A model generated the notes under the pieces. The model was given only the letters and a program-made list of their open reading frames with translations, searched no databases and was not told where the DNA came from. From Nymphalis io (Eukaryota; Arthropoda; Insecta; Lepidoptera; Nymphalidae), in contig NC_065888.1 in assembly GCF_905147045.1 (NCBI RefSeq), positions 5,585,001-5,649,000 on the forward strand: a stretch of 64,000 nt of DNA. The letters run 5' to 3'. Made by a program: the position numbers and the translations under genes. Shown in pieces: positions 62,201-64,000 of the stretch (the stretch's first letter is position 1; each line of letters begins with the position of its first letter).

Positions 62201-62820
62201 ACCGGGTAGAGCATGAAAAGCTAGCAACCCGAACGCACTTAACGCTTCCCGGAATAATGTCCGCCGCTCTTAAGTTTATGATTCGACAAAAACTAACTTT
62301 CAAACGTTATATTAGAGAATTCGTAGTATAAGTTGTAACGTAGATCTAGACTTTTAGTTTTACTGACTTAGTGTTTGACTACGAATTCCCTACTCAAAAA
62401 TACTTTTGTAAAAACGATACGATACAATCTCTTGAGTTCACGCCGTCACAGCATATTTGATTTTGCATCTCACTTATCATCGCTTATAATTTAGAAACAA
62501 ACATTTTAAAAATCTAAGACATATTTTAAAATAATAAGCGCTGTTTTTTCTGACTTACAGGCATTAGATTAGCACAGTTCACCTCTGTAAAAATGTACTC
62601 AATACTCACAAAGTATCTTTTCTAAATGCTTTGTGGCAGTTCGTGACGCCATGTTGTGGTACGCGTATGTTGTCAAAATGGCCGCCATGCTGTATGTTGT
62701 GTTGTTCAACAGGTGACGGAGGCCGTCGGTCTCAACGGTACCATACACAGAATGGTACAATTCTTTTCAGTATCGGGCTCGACACAAGCCACCTCCACAT
62801 TTTACGTATCACAGTACTGA
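15779..62820 (+). CDS. Dbl-family RhoGEF, MCF2L/DBS-puratrophin type, long isoform (20 exons)
   Basis: Predicted cytoplasmic exchange factor that loads GTP on Rho-family GTPases through its DH-PH module; the CRAL-TRIO domain of this family binds phosphoinositide membranes and, with the spectrin-like part, restrains the DH domain. Coding exons by splice sites and homology: 15779-15869, 21524-21725, 22394-22484, 22715-22945, 23208-23341, 23538-23657, 23725-23845, 24867-25017, 25123-25277, 25776-25946, 26368-26490, 57795-57929, 59522-59707, 59819-60010, 60148-60273, 60357-60554, 61022-61227, 61429-61601, 62129-62157, 62713-62820. All junctions keep frame and the total is 2943 nt (980 residues plus stop). 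Rough layout: CRAL-TRIO 50-205, spectrin-like 206-530, DH 550-743, PH 744-875, tail to 980. No SH3 domain is seen, unlike vertebrate DBS. Which ortholog (MCF2L, MCF2 or PLEKHG4) cannot be settled here. Confidence 0.9.
17646..17707. repeat. 31-base tandem duplication, two copies
   Basis: Unit GTTTTTAGTTTAATTTTATT... occurs at 17646-17676 and again at 17677-17707 with one difference near the end. Confidence 0.9.
18860..19070 (+). mobile_element. Diverged family-C fragment
   Basis: TCCTGGGTTCGAATCACGGG and the following body match family C. The A-box region is lost. Confidence 0.6.
19815..19890. repeat. (AT)n microsatellite grading into (ATA)n
   Basis: About 30 AT units followed by ATA triplets, directly abutting a reversed family-B element. 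The Tyr-Ile frame across it is not a gene. Confidence 0.95.
19890..20180 (-). mobile_element. Family-B element, reversed
   Basis: Begins GAATAGGAATGCGGATGAGC after an (AT)n/(ATA)n tract and runs in reverse to CTCTACCACCAGT. A short internal duplication of the ATTGTTGTGTT segment is visible near 20080-20110. Confidence 0.8.
20322..20560 (+). mobile_element. Diverged family-C copy
   Basis: GCCGTGTTGGTCTAGCAGCA, then TTGGGTTCGAATTCTGTGTC and a family-C-like body. Confidence 0.6.
20940..21055 (-). mobile_element. Family-C 3' fragment, reversed
   Basis: GATTTCGGCCACGGTGACCA through CAAACACAGGTGAACTCTGT is the reversed end of family C. It lies about 470 bases before the CRAL-TRIO exon. Confidence 0.7.
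21524..22945 (+). CDS. RhoGEF exons 2-4: CRAL-TRIO (Sec14-like) domain
   Basis: Three exons, 21524-21725, 22394-22484 and 22715-22945, make the lipid-binding N-terminal domain. After an acidic linker (CDGCGSDSEDGRGVGE), the sequence GGLARDHRPLITFP followed by YRRLLLYLTSVPS is the typical start of the Dbl-family CRAL-TRIO fold. The strand MGFHIIIDRRKDRWN and the segment EFFPGIIHAVYVLRP are its core, and the block ends at YSHSEWIQQRI. Donors are GTGAGT, GTAAGT and GTAAGT; acceptors are TTCCAG, TTTCAG and TTTCAG. The first exon is markedly GC-rich compared with its flanks. The domain assignment is firm; the acceptor at 21523 has a weak pyrimidine tract. Confidence 0.88.
23208..26490 (+). CDS. 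RhoGEF exons 5-11: spectrin-like helical region
   Basis: Seven exons (23208-23341, 23538-23657, 23725-23845, 24867-25017, 25123-25277, 25776-25946, 26368-26490) encode about 325 mostly helical residues between the CRAL-TRIO and DH domains. Segments such as QLEETEKQFDSFWQKH and LMDRIDKANEWCATGVEIL have the tryptophan-bearing helix pattern of spectrin repeats found at this place in MCF2L and related GEFs. The last two exons are very GC-rich (Ala/Arg/Val codons ending in G or C), unlike the AT-rich exons before them. All donors and acceptors keep frame. The last exon ends in phase 0 before a 31.3 kb intron. The 1021-base intron between 23845 and 24867 contains the antisense RING gene. Confidence 0.87.
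23892..24668 (-). CDS. CCNB1IP1: HEI10/CCNB1IP1-like RING E3 ligase, intronless and nested antisense
   Basis: A 258-residue protein in one uninterrupted frame. The N-terminal RING has ligands C7, C12, C25, H27, C30, H33, C48, C51 (C-x4-C-x12-C-x-H-x2-C-x2-H-x14-C-x2-C), the spacing of CCNB1IP1/HEI10. The following segment with LAGMKPDVIMDIAMRAMSFW and YQVEQETLYQE is characteristic of the same family, then comes a coiled coil (about 103-186) and a basic C-terminus ending GFQFKPIRS. HEI10 proteins mark crossover sites on the synaptonemal complex and are proposed SUMO/ubiquitin ligases; that role here is inferred from the family. The gene lies wholly within a host intron: its stop is 46 bases from host exon 7, so its 3' UTR probably overlaps that exon antisense, and only 198 bases separate its ATG from host exon 8. 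Lack of introns could mean retroposition, but no A-tail or target duplication was noticed. Confidence 0.92.
   Translation of the reverse strand: MTLDIVCNFRKCRKSLSSHAWVTTCSHAFCIEHGQREFKRNAENSLTCPACGSELRDKFDVIQADLKPSETFKSIVLAGMKPDVIMDIAMRAMSFWSYQVEQETLYQESVAKHSKEKLQCLEEVNTLNVQKLKAELETCKRKINSLQVEFNKKRKHAEELTARLEEKTRQIQKLTFQLDAQKRKEFRLPNFEEKNDNQESCINITELFGKRAASEAFIFKPMKDTDTSRHLISSPKTPLFDFRKKNKRPGFQFKPIRS
27195..27300 (+). mobile_element. Decayed family-C fragment
   Basis: CGTCGTTGGATTGCGGTCCC then AAATTGAAGGAATGGAGAG resembles the family-C middle section. Confidence 0.35.
29015..29180 (+). mobile_element. Degraded transposon tail
   Basis: CCACCCGCGGCTTCGCTTGC followed by CAAAATTTCATGATGATCAA and TTCGTAATATTAGTTAGGA has the layout of a lepidopteran non-LTR 3' end. 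No coding part remains. Confidence 0.45.
29973..30263 (+). mobile_element. Family-B element, full length
   Basis: Same sequence as the 14021 copy apart from a few changes. AAAAAATC occurs at both edges and may be the target duplication, though it merges with the A-tail. Confidence 0.85.
30719..31077 (-). mobile_element. Family-C SINE, full length, reversed
   Basis: Starts CAGACCGATTTCGGCCACGG and ends at the tRNA-like head (AGCCACTAGACCAACGAGGC). Open frames inside are chance. Confidence 0.8.
31832..31969 (-). CDS. Possible 45-residue peptide with signal-like N-terminus
   Basis: In a GC-rich island, the minus strand reads MLLALLAFTALLGVGAS, a good hydrophobic signal-peptide-like start, followed by a charged segment with RLEFRALHDVHPEGVSYEIA and a stop at 31834. 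The frame is also open upstream of the Met, so this may be the end of a longer exon instead. It lies 158 bases from a Helitron-like 3' end and could be a captured gene fragment. No homolog recognised; other frames across the same island are also open. Confidence 0.3.
   Translation of the reverse strand: MLLALLAFTALLGVGASTGFRLEFRALHDVHPEGVSYEIAPRLRT
32127..32156 (+). mobile_element. Helitron-like 3' terminus (hairpin plus CTAG)
   Basis: TACCCGT (32127-32133) and ACGGGTA (32145-32151) form a GC hairpin, followed two bases later by CTAG (32153-32156) and a T. Lepidopteran Helitrons end in such a hairpin shortly before CTRR and insert between A and T. The sequence CCCGTGCGAAGCCGGGACGGG is familiar from such ends. 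The 5' TC end was not located. Confidence 0.6.
33287..33360 (-). mobile_element. Family-B 3' fragment
   Basis: T-run then ATAGAATAGGAAGGCGGACG through TGATGGTAAGTGG; a strongly truncated copy. Confidence 0.7.
34471..34588. repeat. Degenerate MITE-like foldback, about 118 bp
   Basis: TTTTTTACTTATTCGATA at 34471 is matched in reverse complement at the right end (to 34588). Homology continues inward with scattered mismatches as far as TATAGAAT / ATTCTATA. An old copy with no clear target duplication. Confidence 0.6.
35205..35271. repeat. (AT)n microsatellite
   Basis: About 26 AT units interrupted once by GA, then more AT. Confidence 0.95.
35288..35375 (+). mobile_element. Family-C head fragment
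   Basis: CTCTCGTTGATCTAGTAGAT and CCTGGGTTCAATTCCGTAG resemble the tRNA-like head of family C. It is not a functional tRNA gene. Confidence 0.5.
35430..35640 (-). mobile_element. Old family-B copy
   Basis: AAGATGTTATGTCCCTTACG and AAACCGGAACACAACAATTG match reversed family B, with deletions. A (TA)n tract and a family-C fragment lie just before it. Confidence 0.55.
36300..36415 (+). mobile_element. Degraded LINE-like tail
   Basis: CCAAATCGTTTTATAAATGA, GGAGTTCTGAGGTAC and GAAAACCTCCTCCTTTTTT parallel the fragment at 10950 in the same order. Confidence 0.45.
36690..36865 (-). mobile_element. Diverged family-B copy with internal deletion
   Basis: GGCCATTTGATGGTAAGTCG at one end and GGTGGTACCTACCCAGATGG with CTCTACCACCA at the other match reversed family B. 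Confidence 0.65.
39211..39515 (-). mobile_element. Family-A SINE, near full length, reversed
   Basis: Begins at the element's 3' end (TAACAGCCTGTGAATGTCCC) and runs to its tRNA-like head (reverse complement of GCCGAGATGGCCCTGTGGTA). It carries a 66-codon chance frame that is not a gene. Confidence 0.8.
40312..40578 (-). CDS. Possible minus-strand exon or short gene, unrecognised
   Basis: An 88-codon open frame on the minus strand, starting 118 bases from, and divergent to, the Cys-rich first exon at 40697. The first 55 residues are protein-like and GC-rich (MFPLEVCEQMMDRIASVAAG, then PPRYGSSNRLRVLESSRLTL); the end is AT-rich and probably not coding. A switch of frame near 40410 would instead end in YNPLALAYVLK and a stop, so a frameshifted or spliced form is conceivable. 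It may equally be a shadow of the GC-rich promoter zone of the plus-strand exon. No family recognised. Confidence 0.3.
   Translation of the reverse strand: MLITRTYEVNVEKMFPLEVCEQMMDRIASVAAGPPRYGSSNRLRVLESSRLTLHRARIQSPGARLRAQVGSPRQHFFQNVFKTTIFVY
40697..40831 (+). CDS. Candidate alternative first exon, Cys-rich N-terminus for a DH-PH isoform
   Basis: ATG at 40697 opens 45 codons ending in phase 0 at GATAAG/GTATAT, compatible with the DH exon at 57795. The peptide has seven cysteines in its last 30 residues (17, 26, 29, 31, 34, 40, 42), including CAECDCAYC and CVCSDK, and a WVDVETGSRLGC start. The coding stretch is GC-rich in an AT-rich intron, and a GC-rich zone (40380-40580) precedes it. The frame runs on past the donor for another 23 codons of AT-rich sequence, so composition changes exactly at the proposed splice site. 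The cysteine pattern suggests metal binding but matches no family I can name. It could also be the first exon of another gene. Confidence 0.55.
41480..41605 (+). mobile_element. Family-A fragment
   Basis: B-box-like GGTTTCAAACCCGGG, then TTTCATCTCGTGCTCGG and ACCAACCCGCATTGCATCAT follow family-A order, with internal deletions. Confidence 0.6.
43050..43213 (+). mobile_element. Short retroelement with A-tail and 13-bp target duplication
   Basis: AGAGATAAAACTA occurs at 43037-43049 and again at 43214-43226, immediately flanking a 164-base GC-richer insert that ends in a run of A (43203-43213). This is the signature of target-primed reverse transcription. The body (GGGTACCGCTGGTTTTTTAG, CCGGCTATTCCCACATACCC) resembles the 3' end of a lepidopteran LINE, so it is probably a 5'-truncated LINE copy; a SINE is the alternative. 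Confidence 0.82.
44345..44615 (-). mobile_element. Family-A copy, reversed
   Basis: TTTTTCCACCACGTTGCTCC, GACCACGAGATGAATTATAA and a tRNA-like end near 44560-44612 (CACTAAGCAACCTCGGCTCA) match family A. Confidence 0.65.
46440..46620 (-). mobile_element. Decayed family-A copy
   Basis: GGTTTGGAGTGCATTCATA, an ACACATGAAAACTCAG segment and AATCTTCGGTTAAGAATTAC with a tRNA-like end match reversed family A, with deletions. Confidence 0.5.
46740..46925. promoter_or_regulatory. GC-richer island, possible promoter or noncoding exon
   Basis: Sharp rise in G+C inside AT-rich intron (GAGGATGCGGCTTGCGGGTT near 46866), with a possible donor CAGATAG/GTATCT at 46917. No frame joins the DH exon. It resembles the blocks preceding the candidate first exons. 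Confidence 0.25.
49898..49940. repeat. Short foldback
   Basis: ACCTCTTCAAATTATAT pairs with ATATAATTTGAAAGAGGT, with one bulged base and a loop of about 8 bases. Function unknown. Confidence 0.6.
51818..52153. mobile_element. PIF/Harbinger-like MITE, 336 bp, TTA target duplication
   Basis: The ends are inverted repeats of about 30 bases beginning GGGTCCGTTCACACAGACCG (left, from 51818), with the complementary copy ending at 52153. TTA flanks both sides (51815-51817 and 52154-52156), the 3-bp target preference of PIF/Harbinger elements. The termini match almost perfectly, so the insertion is fairly young. Inside, a short frame starts at 51937 (ATGCCTGAACGCGCTTCG), perhaps a relic of an ancestral ORF, and GC-rich subterminal repeats (GGAGCCGACCGGCTCC) recur. 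No transposase is present. Confidence 0.85.
52277..52543 (+). CDS. Candidate alternative first exon (89 residues) for a DH-PH isoform
   Basis: ATG at 52277 opens 89 codons to a GTGAGT donor at 52544, phase 0, matching the DH exon at 57795. The peptide starts MSAFKRVGLKWFPKKMFKII and includes an acidic SEVSDDEG patch and a basic MGKKYLVPRPPHEGDKRY region; it ends NWVQVLEELNWKFNK. Such a length without stops, good amino-acid variety and a consensus donor make it likely coding. No domain is recognised. A Harbinger-like MITE ends about 120 bases before the ATG. Alternatively it is exon 1 of an unrelated gene, but no other downstream exons were seen on this strand before the DH exon. Confidence 0.6.
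52661..52700. repeat. 20-base tandem duplication, two copies
   Basis: ACATGACGTAACAAATAATA repeats at 52681 with one change; it lies just after the exon at 52277. Confidence 0.9.
53960..54256 (+). mobile_element. Family-B element, full length
   Basis: Full-length copy with a long A tail. It differs from the 29973 copy at only a few positions, so both insertions look recent. Confidence 0.85.
56121..56216 (+). CDS. Weak candidate alternative first exon
   Basis: ATG at 56121 opens 32 codons (beginning MQQSIIDKDFDPSYYGTLGR) to a possible donor CAA/GTAATC at 56217 in phase 0, which fits the DH exon. The donor is suboptimal, and the frame continues to a stop at 56336, so this could be chance. Listed because it is protein-like and shares phase with the better candidates nearby. 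Confidence 0.22.
56841..56912 (+). CDS. Candidate proximal alternative first exon for a DH-PH isoform
   Basis: ATG at 56841 opens 24 codons beginning METINVVLKTGYKIVKDFSE and ends, in phase 0, at a perfect GTAAGT donor at 56913. It lies 882 bases upstream of the DH exon. The 250 bases before it (56580-56720 in particular) are richer in C and G than the flanks, compatible with a 5' UTR. No domain is recognised. The phase match and consensus donor are the support. Confidence 0.5.
57795..60273 (+). CDS. RhoGEF exons 12-15: DH (RhoGEF) catalytic domain
   Basis: Exons 57795-57929, 59522-59707, 59819-60010 and 60148-60273 encode the Dbl-homology domain. Conserved region 1 is HVLAELLQTERAYVQELGSI. 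It continues across the intron directly into GYKEEIEKPENQHVLP and VLFGNLHELFTFHQEIFLKD, showing that the 1.6 kb intron and the gene inside it are removed. Conserved region 3 is LLKPVQRITKYQLLLKDLL, the GTPase-contacting helix of active GEFs, so catalytic competence is expected. The first of these exons begins with an in-frame ATG immediately after its AG, so translation could even start there in transcripts lacking an upstream coding exon. Its N-terminal part (SGGSESSGGEDAEARRSRRG) is a low-complexity acidic-then-basic linker. Confidence 0.94.
58229..59428 (+). CDS. Unrecognised 399-residue intronless protein nested in a DH-domain intron
   Basis: A 1.2 kb open frame in AT-rich DNA, too long to be chance, lying in the host intron 57930-59521 on the same strand. 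I do not recognise it. It is rich in Lys, Ser, Thr, Asn and Tyr and has no signal peptide or membrane segment. It carries a duplicated motif: residues 254-276 (DYKRIMKEWNNTIKDHYST...) and 375-396 (DYDKRLKEWCDTISHYST...). A basic, Tyr-rich stretch (about 301-345) separates the two copies. The first 44 residues are GC-richer and overlap a 33-codon frame in another phase starting at 58156, so the real start may be Met45 (58361) or follow an unseen upstream exon. No AATAAA was seen close after the stop. Most likely a fast-evolving nested gene; a domesticated transposon ORF is an alternative. Confidence 0.75.
   Translation: MHSIRRTQTSTRRQQAERNVYYTFAKCSPVQVLGRVLHFIARCKMKYGKYDLSSANRSVGTSYSWYYRKNNNSTTKSKRLPRTASDSTLFSDYTNQINLFEKERLSKNKKPKKTVSDLSKTKRVKCLQRNIKPVHMEPFTGNFFYGKPLPGYDNVKKTEEKISYLTDSDIVTVSEDNNAESITTAPTMVDLPELVKNPIYGCREIDVHILTPEYSTYSSLTKDSQLLSNSCTELRKTMNSATNSQDILKTILTDYKRIMKEWNNTIKDHYSTISHSKTNSSICEKSNGGSYVHSLQSTFPSRQRSKFPKYCNYKHYKYSYTTRNYKKYQNSDKRRTLPRNTSINNWTSTLQYLKRKFQKDLTPSECECLEAIYEDYDKRLKEWCDTISHYSTITNSVLL
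60357..61227 (+). CDS. RhoGEF exons 16-17: PH domain
   Basis: Exons 60357-60554 and 61022-61227 give the pleckstrin-homology domain that follows DH in all Dbl proteins. The first holds the early strands (GELLLQSSFLVVSE, RRRHIFLYEKAMLFCKS). The second holds the strands IGLTESVKGDLRKFEVW and the C-terminal helix with its usual tryptophan (AEIKRVWVERIKRVLLDQLN). It is expected to aid GTPase engagement and membrane contact. The second exon is sharply GC-rich; it begins at ATG after TCCAG with a poor pyrimidine tract. It ends in phase 2 (CACAG/GTACGC). Confidence 0.92.
60555..61021. other. RhoGEF intron within the PH domain
   Basis: 467 bases of AT-rich sequence; nothing seen beyond splice sites. 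Confidence 0.7.
61429..62820 (+). CDS. RhoGEF exons 18-20: Ala-rich/acidic tail and C-terminus
   Basis: Exon 18 (61429 or 61441 to 61601) encodes an Ala/Gly/Pro-rich segment followed by CWSTDPSDDDDDEPEHAP. Two AGs 12 bases apart both keep frame, adding or dropping four residues. The donor at 61602 (GTACCC) leaves phase 1, which the 29-base exon 62129-62157 (VSEVKSTQN) completes to phase 0; its donor is a good GTAAGT. The last exon, 62713-62820, reads VTEAVGLNGTIHRMVQFFSV and ends TFYVSQY with TGA at 62818. Skipping the 29-base exon from an alternative GTCCGT donor at 61598 would also stay in frame. These C-terminal joins are less certain than the domain exons. Confidence 0.65.
61602..62712. 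other. RhoGEF 3' introns around the 29-base exon
   Basis: AT-rich. The small exon at 62129 is followed by an open frame to 62331 that would be read only if its donor were not used, giving an alternative C-terminus. Confidence 0.5.
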
Positions 62821-64000
62821 TAAAATTTCTCTACGGCTAAACCGATAGAGGCTTTGTAAATACAATGAAAGAGACTGATTTCGTATCCAAAGTTTAAAGT
62901 AACCAAAGACAACGACGTAAAGTGGATATTTCAGTTGTATTCGCAGAACATTAACTATCGTGTAAGTCATGTTTTGTTTGTTATGTCACTCATTGTCGTG
63001 TGCTTTTCGATTTTGTTCAATTATGCGCTTCGCTTTGTTTACGTCTTGTATCTTAAGTAAGTTTATGAAGAATATTATTTTGATCTTTATTTTTATTTAA
63101 ATTAGAATATAAGAATTTAAATACTATACATATATGTTATAAATTCACTCTAAACACACGTTTCTGTCTTGTAGTCACAAACTAAGGTGTTGAAATCAAC
63201 TTCTATGTAAATACTTTAATTTTAATGACACGTCCAGAAGGTATTTAATTTTAACTATTCCTAATGAGTATAGAACTCGAAAAATATATTGTATAGCAGT
63301 TTCTCGACGATTAAGAATCGGCCATCTTAGTCTGGGTCTACAAAGAATATTTTGATACTATAGTCATGTATGTATGTATATAATGTACATGATATTCTAA
63401 TTGTACTTGCAAGTAATATATTGTTTAATAATAAAGAATAATTGAAAAAAATAATATAAACAAAAAAGAAGAATGTAAGCTTGACCCAGCACGGCCTCTC
63501 AGCTTCCATCATTCACTCACATGGCTTTTGACATGCCGTCTGCTATACTGTACTATATAACTATACTATGTATATAACTATTCTATGTACTTCCGTTCCT
63601 TCTCTGGCTAGACGTAACAGTCTACTGCAAAAGTATTAAATATACACAATTTTTTTTTATTTATATAATATGTATAAAGATTTTAACGTATACAAGACAT
63701 TATACATACAATATCTTGGTCGATAATTAGGTACATTTATTTATGTAAAATATTTTATTATCTACTTTATCTACACTCTGTTCGTTAAAAATGCTTCCCG
63801 AATTGTCTTTTCTTTACAGGTATATCGATTATCAAAACTATGCTATAACTAAATTCTATCTATTTCGCGTGAATTATATACGAACACAATTCTTGAAACA
63901 CTTATTATTATTCATACTATTATATATAAAATTATTCGAATTTGCGTTCCATGTAAAACATGCACGGCTAATTATAAGATTCGACTTCAAAAAAAAATGT
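62821..64000 (+). other. RhoGEF 3' UTR and downstream sequence
   Basis: No further coding sequence is seen. AATAAA occurs at 63430-63435, a plausible polyadenylation signal giving a 3' UTR of about 630 bases. The rest, to 64000, is AT-rich with no recognisable element. Confidence 0.4.

Noticed and set aside
1..64000. CRISPR arrays, bacterial operons, phage or endosymbiont DNA
   Set aside because: No spaced direct repeats, ribosome binding sites or compact coding; the gene structure is eukaryotic throughout.

Overview
The window is eukaryotic and almost certainly lepidopteran nuclear DNA (a moth or butterfly). It is AT-rich and intron-dense, with GT-AG introns. It is full of short tRNA-headed and A-tailed retroelements, foldback elements and Helitron-like ends of the kind seen in Lepidoptera. 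The species cannot be named from the sequence. No prokaryotic, organellar, viral or CRISPR features were seen.

One plus-strand gene organises nearly the whole window: a Dbl-family Rho guanine-nucleotide exchange factor of the MCF2L/DBS - puratrophin (PLEKHG4) type. I could chain 20 coding exons from 15779 to 62820, all phase-compatible, giving about 980 residues. In order they encode a short N-terminus, a CRAL-TRIO/Sec14 domain (21524-22945), spectrin-like helices (23208-26490), a 31.3 kb intron, a DH domain (57795-60273), a PH domain (60357-61227) and an acidic C-terminal tail (61429-62820).

The 5' structure looks modular. Besides the first exon at 15779, candidate first exons at 505 and 5323 end in the same phase (1) that exon 2 needs. 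Inside the giant intron, candidates at 40697, 52277 and 56841 (and a weaker one at 56121) end in phase 0, as the DH exon at 57795 requires. These would make short DH-PH isoforms without the CRAL-TRIO/spectrin half, the architecture known to activate Dbl proteins. They are sequence-based predictions and need transcript evidence.

Two genes lie inside introns of this host. At 23892-24668, antisense and intronless, is a RING/coiled-coil protein of the CCNB1IP1 (HEI10) family, a meiotic crossover regulator. At 58229-59428, sense and intronless, is a 399-residue protein I do not recognise, with a duplicated C-terminal motif, placed between two exons of the DH domain.

The rest is intron with repeats: three recurring short-element families (A and C tRNA-headed, B A-tailed), a PIF/Harbinger-like MITE with TTA target duplication (51818-52153), a short retroelement with a 13-bp target duplication (43050-43213), a Helitron-like 3' end (32127-32156), several foldbacks and (AT)n tracts. 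Next to the Helitron end is an unexplained 45-codon minus-strand frame that begins like a signal peptide.
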